This document shows positions 31,027 to 39,439 of a stretch of 64,000 nucleotides of DNA, in pieces (position 1 is the stretch's first letter; each line of letters opens with the position of its first letter). The notes beneath the pieces are model-generated. The model ran no database searches. It worked only from the letters and a program-made list of their open reading frames with translations, and had not been told where the DNA came from. Both the position numbers and the translations under genes were made by a program. The DNA comes from an uncultured Oceanospirillaceae bacterium (GTDB lineage: Bacteria > Pseudomonadota > Gammaproteobacteria > Pseudomonadales > Balneatricaceae): contig CAJXNY010000023.1 of the NCBI GenBank assembly GCA_913057435.1, positions 1 through 64,000 on the forward strand, read 5' to 3'.

Positions 31027-32403
31027 GTGCAGCGAATAATACGGCGTGTCATCGGAGTACTGTGCCTGCTGCTGGCAACGCCGCTGTGGGCGCAGGTGTT
31101 TGATTATCAGGTGCGCTTTAATCGCAGCCTGACCGAATCCGAGACCCGTGTCTGTTTCAGCGATAGCATACCCCGGATGCTGATCACCGGCGATATAGCT
31201 GCGGCTCCGTTGTTAGCCGAGGTGCAGGTCCGTGGCGGCACCGTGCGGCGCAAGGCGAACCGGCTCTATCTGTTCCCGGACTCCGACCAGCTGTGTCTGA
31301 CTCTGGTGCAGCGCGTTAAGGCACAAAGTAGCAGCTATGACTGGCGCCGTCAGCGCAGAGGGAGCATGTGGTTTGGGCGGGATCTGGTGTTGCCCATTGG
31401 CAGCTGGCTCTGGCGTCCAGCGAAACTGACACCCGGGCAGCAGATCCAGCTTAGCTTTGATCTGCCCGCAGGGGTTAATATCTCCGCACCCTGGCCTGTA
31501 ATGGCAGCCAATACTTTTCGTATCGATCACCAGATGCCCTATAACTGGGCTGGCCGCATGGCTCTGGGGCGGTTTACCCCCATTGAGCTGAAGGTGGGAG
31601 AGCAGACGCTGGAAGTGGCAATGCTCGACGGACTGGAGCGACGGCGCAACCTGCTCGACTGGTTACAACAGGCAGCCACAACGGTTGCAGGGGTCTCCGG
31701 TTATTTCCCCACGGCCCGTACCCAGGTGCTGGTGCTGCCTGTCGGTGTGGATAAAGAAGCGGTTCCCTGGGCTGAGATCCAGCGCCAGGGGCGTCCGGCG
31801 GTCCACTTTTTTATTGATCAGCACCGGCCGATTTATGAGTTCACCCGTGACTGGACGGCGGTGCATGAATTCAGTCACCTGTTGCATCCTTATATCCTGC
31901 GTCAGGATGCCTGGCTGTTTGAAGGCATTGCCAGTTATTACCAGAATATTTCCCGTGTCCGTAGTGGTTTGCTGACAGAGCAACAGGCCTGGCAGAAACT
32001 CTATGACGGTTTTCAGCGAGGCAGTAAAAAAATCGGTGGCGCAGTGCTGCGCGACAGTAATGAAATTATGCAGTTTTACTGGGGTGGAGCGGCCTTCGTG
32101 CTGATGGCGGATGTAGAACTGCACCAGCGTTCAGGCCAGTCGCTGGCGGGTGTGCTGCATCGTTTTCGCCAGTGTTGCGGCGAGGATATGGGTCCCTGGA
32201 GTGCCAAAGTCATGTTGCGCCAGCTGGACCAGCTCAGCCAGGGGACAACCTTTATTCAACTATACCGCCAGCAGGTCAGTCGGCGGGCTTTCCCGGCGGT
32301 ATATGGTGTACTCGACCAATTGGGTGTTAAGGTTCGCAATGGCCGGGTATCCCTGGATAATGCTGCCCCGCTGGCAGGTATTCGTCGAGAAATTACACGT
32401 TAA
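31027..32403 (+). CDS. secreted M61-like zinc metallopeptidase
   Basis: A 458-residue protein with a signal peptide (about residues 1-22). H280-E-F-S-H284 and E299 in WLFEGIASYY form the gluzincin zinc site (HExxH plus downstream Glu) seen in M61 glycyl aminopeptidases and their relatives. The N-terminal beta-rich part (about 25-200) fits the M61 non-catalytic domain, but the usual C-terminal PDZ domain is missing, so it is a short relative. GTG start with a G-rich stretch upstream. Confidence 0.75.
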   Translation: MQRIIRRVIGVLCLLLATPLWAQVFDYQVRFNRSLTESETRVCFSDSIPRMLITGDIAAAPLLAEVQVRGGTVRRKANRLYLFPDSDQLCLTLVQRVKAQSSSYDWRRQRRGSMWFGRDLVLPIGSWLWRPAKLTPGQQIQLSFDLPAGVNISAPWPVMAANTFRIDHQMPYNWAGRMALGRFTPIELKVGEQTLEVAMLDGLERRRNLLDWLQQAATTVAGVSGYFPTARTQVLVLPVGVDKEAVPWAEIQRQGRPAVHFFIDQHRPIYEFTRDWTAVHEFSHLLHPYILRQDAWLFEGIASYYQNISRVRSGLLTEQQAWQKLYDGFQRGSKKIGGAVLRDSNEIMQFYWGGAAFVLMADVELHQRSGQSLAGVLHRFRQCCGEDMGPWSAKVMLRQLDQLSQGTTFIQLYRQQVSRRAFPAVYGVLDQLGVKVRNGRVSLDNAAPLAGIRREITR

Positions 32404-32442
32404 GAAAAAACACTTTCGATAATAGATGTGAATGTTTGTTTG

Positions 32443-32500
32443 ATTAGAATAATGAAACTACAAATTAGTCTAATATCATAAACTTCAATCATTAGACTTT
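32443..32500. promoter_or_regulatory. cluster of ATTAG-N-CTAAT-like sites upstream of the oxygenase gene
   Basis: ATTAGAATAAT (32443-32453), the perfect dyad ATTAGTCTAAT (32464-32474) and ATTAGACTTT (32491-32500) lie 21 and 27 bp apart in the AT-rich leader. Spacing and symmetry suggest a multi-site operator. The binding protein is unknown; no regulator gene lies inside the islet. Confidence 0.45.
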
Positions 32501-32645
32501 GGCATGATTACTTATGTTTCTCCTGTTTTTTGTTAAAACATTCGCTGCATCCGTATTCAAAGCTGGTGGATATAGTGGTAGGATTGCTCGCCGCTTTAAG
32601 ATGGAAAGCTGCTTCTAATAAGAATTTTTGAGAAAGGATTTCTCT

Positions 32646-33560
32646 ATGAGTAATGAAAAAAACCTTACTTTTTGGGTTAAAGATAGTATAGCGAAAAAAA
32701 TAACCGATGCCGTTTGTTCAATGCAAAATGAAGGTTTGTCTAGAACTCTGGATGCAGCTTTTTTCATAAAAAAAACATTGCCTGAAGAAATAATATTCGC
32801 CTTAGAAAATATTGGTAGCAAGGGTTCTTTACACAATTCTATTGTTATCCATGGGCTATTTGAATCAAATGATCCCGATGTTGCTCTGACCATTCATGAA
32901 TCTGTTTCTCGCTACTTGTGTGGTATCAATGACATTCAATATAGGTATGAAGACCATAAGGCTATCTATCCTAAGTTAGAGGGCAGGATGTCTTCTGAGT
33001 GGGGGAATGGTGTTGGAGAAATATCACCTCACTGCGATGATTTATATGAGAATATTGATTCTGATCTTCTGTCCCTTACCGTTGTTAAGGATAATACCTT
33101 GTGCCCCACACTCATATATAATTCAAATGAACTCGTAGATTCATTGTCGGAAGAAAGTCAGGCGTTATTAAAAGTAGCCCCAGTTAGATACCGATCCGGT
33201 CGAAACGTTGTTGGTGAGAAAATTGAACGTATTCGCCCTGTTATTGAACAAAATGGCGATGATGTTCTATATAACATTGATTTTAGAGTCGAGAGAAACT
33301 ACGGGGACCGGATGGTTGCTGTTGATATTGAAAATCAGTCTCTGATTGATCAGCTAAGATCCAATCTTAATCACGTTAAACCAGTCTCGGCGGATGGTAA
33401 ACCAGGAACCTTTCTTGTGATTAATAATCGAAAAGTTCTGCATTCCAGGGAAAAAATCCCCAAAGAACAGACCTTTTCTAAGCCGGAAGAGTCTGATCGG
33501 TTACTTTTTAGATCAAAAGGTCAAAAAGCCATACTAAAAAGCATCAGCTCATTAGGTTGA
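32646..33560 (+). CDS. Fe(II)/2-oxoglutarate oxygenase, clavaminate-synthase/amino-acid-hydroxylase type
   Basis: A 304-residue protein from the ATG at 32646 (AGAAAGGA upstream). The iron site is visible as H129-x-D131 (SPHCDD) and distal H266 in INNRKVLHSRE; the Arg in DRLLFRS (about 288) should hold 2-oxoglutarate. The NNRxxxHxR ... RLLxR end is that of the clavaminate synthase-like branch, which includes hydroxylases of free arginine, asparagine and lysine. Base composition is much more AT-rich than the flanks. An AEC-family exporter follows after 62 bp. Substrate unknown; a free amino acid or small peptide is the best guess. Confidence 0.75.
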   Translation: MSNEKNLTFWVKDSIAKKITDAVCSMQNEGLSRTLDAAFFIKKTLPEEIIFALENIGSKGSLHNSIVIHGLFESNDPDVALTIHESVSRYLCGINDIQYRYEDHKAIYPKLEGRMSSEWGNGVGEISPHCDDLYENIDSDLLSLTVVKDNTLCPTLIYNSNELVDSLSEESQALLKVAPVRYRSGRNVVGEKIERIRPVIEQNGDDVLYNIDFRVERNYGDRMVAVDIENQSLIDQLRSNLNHVKPVSADGKPGTFLVINNRKVLHSREKIPKEQTFSKPEESDRLLFRSKGQKAILKSISSLG

Positions 33561-33622
33561 TATTTCCTGTTTCCTGTCGGGAAGGTTAGATCGCTCTGGC
33601 CTTCCAGCTCTAAAGTGTAACT

Positions 33623-34570
33623 ATGAACGGAATAATAAATGCTATACTCCCTATTGTTGGCTTGCTGGCAATAGGTTACTTTTGTAAAAAAAATTGGATT
33701 AAAGATAGCAGTTTCTGGAATAATGTAAATAAACTTATTTATTACATAATGTTTCCTTGTCTTATGGTTAGTTCAATTGGGCGTGCTAACTTTGACGAGA
33801 CCACTGATTTCTCTTTCATCCCTGTTCTTGTCTTTATTGTTATCTTTTTTGTTGCATGTATATGGTTAGCAAAGCCGCTTTTTAAAAGTGAGGGGTTTTG
33901 GGTTGCTTTTATTCAGGGAGGAGTTAGGTATAATAGCTATGTCTTTATAGCAATTACTTTGTTTTATGTTGATGATGATGTTATGCCTGTCATCGCACTT
34001 ATTACAGCCTTTCTGGTTATGACAACAAATGTTATTAGTGTGTTTATTCTTAATAAATATTCTGAAAACAAACTGGGGCAGGTAGATACGATACTTGCTA
34101 CGCTGAAAAACCCTCTTGTCTTTTCTTGCTTGCTTGGACTTGGTGTTAATGCGTTGTCTCACCTGATTCCAATAATCACCCACATTACCTGGATTAATAA
34201 TATGCTAGGGCATATTGGTAAGGCGTCGCTTACCTTAAGTTTGATGTCTGTGGGCGCATCACTAAATTTTGGCGTATTTAAGGATAATTTAATGGAAATT
34301 ATTCTGTGCTCTGGGGTTAAGTTGATTTTGTTGCCATTGACCGTTGTATTCGTATTATTAGTGCTCGATTTTGACCCGTTGCTTACGCTTGTCTGTATGA
34401 TTTATGCGGGTAGTCCCTGTTCCTCTAATGCGACGGCAATGACTCAGGCGATGGGGGGGGATTATGAGTCAATGAGCATGATAATCAGTGTGCAAACTGT
34501 TTTATCAATTCTGACACTACCTGTGCTTATGTACGGTTATTCAGTCTACGTTACTTCCCTGGCGCTTTAG
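33623..34570 (+). CDS. AEC-family (auxin efflux carrier-like) membrane transporter
   Basis: A 315-residue integral membrane protein with about ten hydrophobic helices. The family start (INAILPIVGLLAIGYFCKK), the FPCLMV in helix two and the late NATAMTQAMGGD are AEC-like. Members move malonate, malate or other small organic anions, often outward. It is AT-rich like the oxygenase gene before it and probably in the same unit, suggesting export or import of the oxygenase product or substrate. Confidence 0.85.
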   Translation: MNGIINAILPIVGLLAIGYFCKKNWIKDSSFWNNVNKLIYYIMFPCLMVSSIGRANFDETTDFSFIPVLVFIVIFFVACIWLAKPLFKSEGFWVAFIQGGVRYNSYVFIAITLFYVDDDVMPVIALITAFLVMTTNVISVFILNKYSENKLGQVDTILATLKNPLVFSCLLGLGVNALSHLIPIITHITWINNMLGHIGKASLTLSLMSVGASLNFGVFKDNLMEIILCSGVKLILLPLTVVFVLLVLDFDPLLTLVCMIYAGSPCSSNATAMTQAMGGDYESMSMIISVQTVLSILTLPVLMYGYSVYVTSLAL

Positions 34571-34589
34571 TGACCTGAAAATCGATATC

Positions 34590-34641
34590 AGGAATCTGTC
34601 GGGTTTTCCGCAGTTGGTCATGTCAAATTCGACAGGTTCCT
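34590..34641. repeat. inverted repeat at the right border of the AT-rich islet
   Basis: AGGAATCTGTCG (34590-34601) and CGACAGGTTCCT (34630-34641) pair with one mismatch around 28 bases. It follows the transporter gene and precedes the convergent tetR-like gene; it could be a terminator without T-run or an islet border. Confidence 0.5.
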
Positions 34642-34649
34642 GGTGGTGC

Positions 34650-35213
34650 TTACTTGTTTGTTTGTATTGATGCTACGCAGCTGGCCAGTAGTGATTCAGC
34701 CAGTTCATCATCATTCAGGGCGCGGGCGACTGCCAGCCCACCGATCATCATTACTGCCGTTTGCAGAGCTTTCTGGGTTACCGCTGTGTTAGTGGCCGTT
34801 TCGGATGAGGTGTCATTCTGCTGTTTGCGTTGTATTAACTGAATGAAACCACGAAATGTCTCCGTCCAGGCGTTACGTACCAGTTCATCCCGCTGGGCAA
34901 CGTCGCTAATCAGAAATGCCAGTGGGCACTGAAATTGCTCACTGTTACGGTGCGCCATGCTGAGATAGCTCTGACAGGTCTGCTCCAAGCTGGATTCCTG
35001 GGCCGCCAGTCGCTGTGCTGTGGCGCGGATGGTTTCACTGTACAGTTGCGACTTTGAATTGAAGTGACTGTAAAAGGCCCCCCGGGTCATGCCTGCTGCC
35101 TGCATTACTTCATTGATACCCACCTGATCAAAGCCCTGTTTACTGAATAACTCACCTGCGGCACGGAGAATGCGTTGTCGGCTGTCGTTTTTGTGCTCTG
35201 GGTGCCAGCTCAT
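34650..35213 (-). CDS. TetR-family regulator
   Basis: A 187-residue repressor with an N-terminal TetR helix-turn-helix (residues 11-57; RILRAAGELFSKQGFDQVGINEVMQAAGMTRGAFYSHFNSK) and a helical ligand domain (SYLSMAHR...CPLAFLISDVAQ) like the NemR/AcrR branch that senses electrophiles. It is divergent from the glutathione S-transferase gene, with about 140 bp between starts, so control of that gene is likely. Confidence 0.88.
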   Translation of the reverse strand: MSWHPEHKNDSRQRILRAAGELFSKQGFDQVGINEVMQAAGMTRGAFYSHFNSKSQLYSETIRATAQRLAAQESSLEQTCQSYLSMAHRNSEQFQCPLAFLISDVAQRDELVRNAWTETFRGFIQLIQRKQQNDTSSETATNTAVTQKALQTAVMMIGGLAVARALNDDELAESLLASCVASIQTNK

Positions 35214-35353
35214 ATCTGTGCTCCATCTATGTCTGTGGTAAGAACCGGGTATTGTTGCAGTTTGCCAGAGTCCGAAAATATGTTCTTGATCATATTCTGT
35301 TCGGCACGCAGTCTGCCGCTACTAATATGACTGTGAACAGAGAGAAATTGGTT

Positions 35354-36001
35354 ATGCAGCAAGATATTCAGATCCTGGGCCCGACCTTCAGTACCTTCGT
35401 TCGTACGGTGATGCTGTGTTGTGAAGAAAAGGACATTCGTTATCAGGCCGGACTGAGCTGGGATGGAAACGAGATCGGCTTCAAAAGTGCTGAGCGTTAT
35501 GCACTGCACCCCTGGGGCAAGGTTCCGGTGATTAAACATCAGGGGCTGACGCTCTATGAAACCGCCTCAATTCTGCGCTATCTCGACGGCATGTTCGATG
35601 GTATAGCGTTACAGCCTGTGGACCCGGTGCTGCGGGCGCAGGTAGATCAGTGGTGTGGTGCACTGGGTAGCTATGTGGATAAAGCGCTGGTGCGGGATTA
35701 TCTGCTGGAGTTTGCCTTCCCCAAAGGGGAGAACGGTGCGGTCAGGCTGGCTGAGGTGGCCCAGGCTGAACCTGCTGTCAAAGAGACGCTGGCGTTGCTG
35801 AACACTCAGCTGGGTGAGCAGTCATTCCTGTGTGGTGAGCAACTGAGCCTGGCAGATCTGATGGTGCTGCCGATGCTGGATTACCTGGCGGGATTACCTC
35901 TGGGAGGTGGTCTGTTAGCTGAGCAACCCACGTTAAACGCTTACCTTCAGCGCCTGCGTGCACGACCGTCAGCCCGGACGGTCCTTCAAACTGCCAGCTG
36001 A
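35354..36001 (+). CDS. glutathione S-transferase-like protein
   Basis: A protein of about 215 residues from the ATG at 35354; two earlier in-frame starts (35252, 35327) add a tail not expected in this family. The thioredoxin-like N-terminal domain ends with the glutathione site LYETASILRYLD (about residues 62-73) after the cis-Pro KVPVI; the helical C-terminal domain contains LSLADLMVLPML. The T-F-S-TFVR start replaces the usual YSxxxxKVR. Electrophile detoxification is likely given the divergent TetR gene. The 3' end overlaps the convergent LysR gene by 16 bases. Confidence 0.82.
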   Translation: MQQDIQILGPTFSTFVRTVMLCCEEKDIRYQAGLSWDGNEIGFKSAERYALHPWGKVPVIKHQGLTLYETASILRYLDGMFDGIALQPVDPVLRAQVDQWCGALGSYVDKALVRDYLLEFAFPKGENGAVRLAEVAQAEPAVKETLALLNTQLGEQSFLCGEQLSLADLMVLPMLDYLAGLPLGGGLLAEQPTLNAYLQRLRARPSARTVLQTAS

Positions 36002-36867
36002 GTTGCCAGCCAGGCTTGAAACTTTTCAAATGCAGCGCTCGCCGGGCGCTGCTTCGACCAGAGTAACGCGTAGCCGTAGGGGCTGTCGTTCTCCACGTCA
36101 CAGGCCACTACCAGTGAGCCGTCTGCCAGCTCCCGCTGGATCATCTCCCGGTCAAATAACAGGAACAGATCGCCCAGCATGCAGGCTTCGATTGCCTGAG
36201 CGCCGTTCTGCACCGACATGCTGCACCGTTGCCGGTCGGCCTGAATACCATGGCGGGCAAACCAGCTTTTCCAGCGATCGCTGTGGGCGGCAACATCCAG
36301 CAGAGGTTGATGTTGCAGCTGGTGGGCGCCCAGTGGCTGGCTGAAGCGCTTGAGCAGCGCTGGACGGCAGACAATTACGGATTGTTCGGCCAGTAAAAAC
36401 TGCTGATTGACCTGTGGCCAGCGGTGGTTCCCATGGCGGATCAGGCCATCCACTTGCTGGCTTTCAAGATCAACCTGTTCAGTGGTTGCCTGAACGGACA
36501 GTTCAATATCCGGGTAATGAGACTGGAAATCACTGAGCCGGGGCATCAGCCAGCGGGTAGCAAAGATCGGTGCGCAGCTGATACGGACTACCGGCTGGGT
36601 GGGTTGTAGCGCCAGCTCGGCGGCATGGTGCAGCTGATGCAGGGGCTGGTTGATGCTCTGGTAAAGGGTGCGACCAGGCTCGGTCAGGCGGACCTGCTTA
36701 TCCAGCCGATGAAACAGCTTGTAACCTAGTTGTCGTTCAAGGTTACGGATCTGATGGCTGACAGCCGATGGGCTGATATGCAGCTGTTCGGCGGCCCGCT
36801 GGAAGCTTTCGCCCCGGGCGGTACAGGCAAATGTATTAAGGCTGTTAAGCGGGATTTTGAAATGCAT
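35986..36867 (-). CDS. LysR-family regulator (GcvA-like)
   Basis: A 293-residue LysR protein: helix-turn-helix at about residues 9-65 (LNTFACTARGESFQRAAEQLHISPSAVSHQIRNLERQLG) and a substrate-binding-like effector domain. AVSHQIRNLE is typical of the GcvA/AmpR branch. It converges on and overlaps the GST gene, and is divergent from a small ORF at 36975. Target unknown. Confidence 0.9.
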   Translation of the reverse strand: MHFKIPLNSLNTFACTARGESFQRAAEQLHISPSAVSHQIRNLERQLGYKLFHRLDKQVRLTEPGRTLYQSINQPLHQLHHAAELALQPTQPVVRISCAPIFATRWLMPRLSDFQSHYPDIELSVQATTEQVDLESQQVDGLIRHGNHRWPQVNQQFLLAEQSVIVCRPALLKRFSQPLGAHQLQHQPLLDVAAHSDRWKSWFARHGIQADRQRCSMSVQNGAQAIEACMLGDLFLLFDREMIQRELADGSLVVACDVENDSPYGYALLWSKQRPASAAFEKFQAWLATQLAV

Positions 36868-36974
36868 ACAGATGAGTTTAGCTCACCTGTGGTGCGAGGA
36901 TAAGCCTTTTGTCAGATGTCTGGCCTGAACGTAGCCTGTGGGTAAGTTATCTGTCTGGCTGAAGGGGGAACACA

Positions 36975-37187
36975 TTGATTAATAAGATAAAACGTACAGA
37001 GAGTGGGGCCATTGATATGGATTTCTATATTGCTCGCGGACGTTATCTGCGGGCGATAGAAGTGCAGAACCGGTCTGCTGGCAGGATTACTTTGCTCATC
37101 CACTGGCTTCGAGGTATCTTTCCCCGCTGGCGTGCTGCCCTGGTGGGGAGGCCAAAAGTTGCGACAGGTCAACAGGAGCTGAAGTAG
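36975..37187 (+). CDS. small basic protein, uncertain
   Basis: A frame of 70 codons from a TTG with AAGGGGGA six bases upstream, or 56 codons from the ATG at 37017. The product is rich in Arg with a hydrophobic middle (ITLLIHWLRGIFPRW) and a YIARGRYLRAIE start, resembling small Arg-rich proteins often seen beside regulators in marine gammaproteobacteria. No known domain. It is divergent from the LysR gene by 107 bp. May be real; comparative data would decide. Confidence 0.4.
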   Translation: MINKIKRTESGAIDMDFYIARGRYLRAIEVQNRSAGRITLLIHWLRGIFPRWRAALVGRPKVATGQQELK

Positions 37188-37592
37188 CACAGTAAGTGCC
37201 GGGCTGAAGTGATAGTTTAGCCGGTCGATAACGTGGCAGATTCAAACAGTAATGAGTGTTTCCTGGCAGTGGGGCTTGTCTGTGTTTGTGAATTCAGAAA
37301 TCATGCCTGCTGCCGATACGGTGTATAGAACAACATAAATGATAGTGGCCGGATCTTACCTGATCAGTATGATGTTCGGCGCAATGTGCTTTTTTGCACC
37401 GTCCAGAGTTAACCATGACGCCTGGCGGGCCTTGAAGCGATGATGTAACAGTCTGCAGACAGTTAACTGGCTGTTAATGACAGCACAGATTATGCAGCGC
37501 ACATGGCGCAGCGCTCTGAGAACGCGAAAATTGGTGCAAGGTCTCGGAGATCACGACGTTCATGGGCCGCTAGAATAAGGAGAAAATAGCAA
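37188..37592. other. 405-bp intergenic region
   Basis: I see no coding frame. It holds a GTGC-tttttt-GCAC hairpin near 37390 and a TAGAAT possible -10 at 37571-37576 just before the next gene, without a -35 at proper distance. Confidence 0.5.
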
Positions 37593-37916
37593 GTGGCGAC
37601 ATCCGATAAAGATTGGCAGAGAGCACGAGAGCTTCACCCGGTACTGGTGCAGCGATATCTAAACGGCTTCTTTACTGAAGTGGATTCCATTACCCAGAAT
37701 CGCGGCACGGATCTGCGTTCTCCCTACCGGGATCTGTATAAACTGATCAGTGAGCGGGACAAACTGATTCCCGAACTGTTCGAAGGGATGACTCACAGTA
37801 ATATGTGGGTGCGGGTATTGTCCTGGAAGCGCCATGGGCTGCTGACCAAAGAAGAAGAACGTACCTTTACCTTTGAAATTCAGGAAGCGCTGCGCAAGGT
37901 CTCTGTTGATCGTTAA
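37593..37916 (+). CDS. conserved-looking hypothetical protein, 107 residues
   Basis: GTG start with AAGGAGA nine bases upstream. The product is charged and helical without signal or membrane segment (LHPVLVQRYLNGFFTEVD, YRDLYKLISERDKLIPELFEG). I do not recognise a domain. Codon use resembles neighbouring genes and the ribosome site is good, so it is probably real. A perfect hairpin follows. Confidence 0.65.
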   Translation: MATSDKDWQRARELHPVLVQRYLNGFFTEVDSITQNRGTDLRSPYRDLYKLISERDKLIPELFEGMTHSNMWVRVLSWKRHGLLTKEEERTFTFEIQEALRKVSVDR

Positions 37917-37927
37917 TGCAAGGCTGG

Positions 37928-37947
37928 GTTGCGGTGTTCACCGCAAC
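37928..37947. terminator. hairpin between convergent genes
   Basis: GTTGCGGTG-tt-CACCGCAAC is a perfect 9-bp stem. It has no T-run. It lies between the hypothetical gene and the convergent ankyrin gene and may end either transcript. Confidence 0.5.
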
Positions 37948-37982
37948 TATCCCACCCGCCTCGGATCAGAGGTACTGATGTC

Positions 37983-38585
37983 TCAACGTTGCAGAAACTG
38001 CTGCTGAATCTGGTAATCAGCGATCAGCCGGTTGGCGTACGTAATGGACTCTGCTGGAATGCTGGCCGGTAACTCAGGCAGTGCACAGCCAGATTTAATC
38101 AGGAACTGAATCAGTGGCTGGTCGAACTGTTGCAGCGCGCTGACCAGCAGCGCCGGGTAGCTGTTCAGATCCGCGCCGTGCTGCTGTAACCGGCTCAGGT
38201 GCAGCGGCAGCTGGTTGCTGGCACAGTTATCCACACACAACTGTAGTAGCCCTCGACCTTGCATATCGGGCTGGTGGACATCTGCCCCGGCGGCCAGCAA
38301 CACACTGAGCAGTGGCAGGCTGTTGGTTTGTGCCAGCGCCAGTGCGGTCAGGGGCTCGCCGGTGGAGCTGCGTGTTTCGGCCAGGCCGCCTTTACTGAGT
38401 ATCAGTGCCAGAGCGTGGGGCTGGCTGGCATGGATGGCCAGCTCCATCACCGTCTGCCCCTGGTGAACGGGGCTGTTCAGGCTCTGCTCGTCAAACTTGT
38501 TCAGTAATGGTCCCAGTGTATCCAGCTCACCATTCTCGATCGACTCGATCAGCTTTTGCTCACGGCCTTTCAGAAATTCAAACAT
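37983..38585 (-). CDS. ankyrin-repeat protein
   Basis: A 200-residue cytoplasmic protein. Three to four ankyrin-like repeats are visible (VMELAIHASQPHALALILSKGG, EPLTALALAQTNSLPLLSVLLAAGADVHQ, GRGLLQLCVDNCASNQLPLHLSRLQQHGADLN, ALLVSALQQFDQPLIQFLIKSG). The N-terminal MFEFLKGREQKLIESIENGEL recalls other bacterial ankyrin proteins. Partner unknown. Confidence 0.8.
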   Translation of the reverse strand: MFEFLKGREQKLIESIENGELDTLGPLLNKFDEQSLNSPVHQGQTVMELAIHASQPHALALILSKGGLAETRSSTGEPLTALALAQTNSLPLLSVLLAAGADVHQPDMQGRGLLQLCVDNCASNQLPLHLSRLQQHGADLNSYPALLVSALQQFDQPLIQFLIKSGCALPELPASIPAESITYANRLIADYQIQQQFLQR

Positions 38586-38634
38586 TCGCTACTCCACTGA
38601 TCGGTTATAAAATCTCGCGCATGGGTCATGGCAG

Positions 38635-39288
38635 TCAGCCGCGCTGTTTACTCAGTATATCGGTCATTTTCTGTTGCCACAGTTCTGACAGGCCGGGCAG
38701 GGCGATGGCGGCTTCCAGCTCGGCAATGGCCGGCGTTTTACTGCGGTAAAGCTGCCAGAAGCGGGCAATACTCCAGTCCGGATTCAGCTGACTGAGACGC
38801 TGGAAGGTATCACCGGCATTGGCTGTACCTTCGTCCAGCACGCGGAAATACCAGCCGCTCAGACCCTGACTGTCGATGAACTTCACCAGCGCCGGTTCTT
38901 CAAAGCGGGCGTTTATTTTCCAGCAGGGTTTACGTGGCTCACTGACCTGCAGACGGGCACTGCCCAGCTGCCAGATATCGCCAATGCAGACATCGTCAGC
39001 ACATAGCTGCGGGGTGCTGAAATTTTCCCCCATGGTGCCGGGACGCAGCTGGCTTTCCAGCGCCGGAAACGCCGCCGCCAGCTGTTGATATTCCAGTGCC
39101 GAGTACTGATGTACGGCTTTATCCGGGCCGCCGTGATTAACAAGGTCAGCCTGCTCATCACCGGCCAGTCCGGCAAAGGTAATGCTGACCGGGCCGCTAA
39201 TAGTTGTTTTCACAATGGCGCTGGGTTTGCCATGGGGGCCCAGTGGCTGTGTTTTGCCCCGGTAGAGGTTGGTGATGGTGGTCTGCAT
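38635..39288 (-). CDS. MOSC-domain protein (YiiM-like)
   Basis: A 217-residue protein from the ATG at 39288 (AGGAT upstream; the TTG at 39303 is less likely). The MOSC beta-barrel signatures are GLAGDEQADLVNHGGPDKAVHQYS and LRPGTMGENFST, with the conserved Cys in EPRKPCWKINARF and a YiiM-type helical end. YiiM reduces N-hydroxylated compounds such as 6-hydroxylaminopurine with a molybdenum cofactor; the same role is likely here. Confidence 0.87.
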   Translation of the reverse strand: MQTTITNLYRGKTQPLGPHGKPSAIVKTTISGPVSITFAGLAGDEQADLVNHGGPDKAVHQYSALEYQQLAAAFPALESQLRPGTMGENFSTPQLCADDVCIGDIWQLGSARLQVSEPRKPCWKINARFEEPALVKFIDSQGLSGWYFRVLDEGTANAGDTFQRLSQLNPDWSIARFWQLYRSKTPAIAELEAAIALPGLSELWQQKMTDILSKQRG

Positions 39289-39362
39289 AGCGGATATCCT
39301 CAATCGTCCTGATACGAGGGGCAGTCTACGTGGCAGTGGAAAAAAAGCCAGCCCGGCAAAGG

Positions 39363-39385
39363 CTGCTGACAGTCATTGTCAGCAG
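39363..39385. repeat. 9-bp hairpin upstream of the ABM-domain gene
   Basis: CTGCTGACA (39363-39371), GTCAT, TGTCAGCAG (39377-39385), a perfect stem in the 151-bp divergent gap between the MOSC and ABM genes; operator or leader hairpin. Confidence 0.45.
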
Positions 39386-39439
39386 GGGGCAGGCACACTG
39401 CTGTTCGACATAAAAATAGCCCAACAGGAGCTGTAAATA

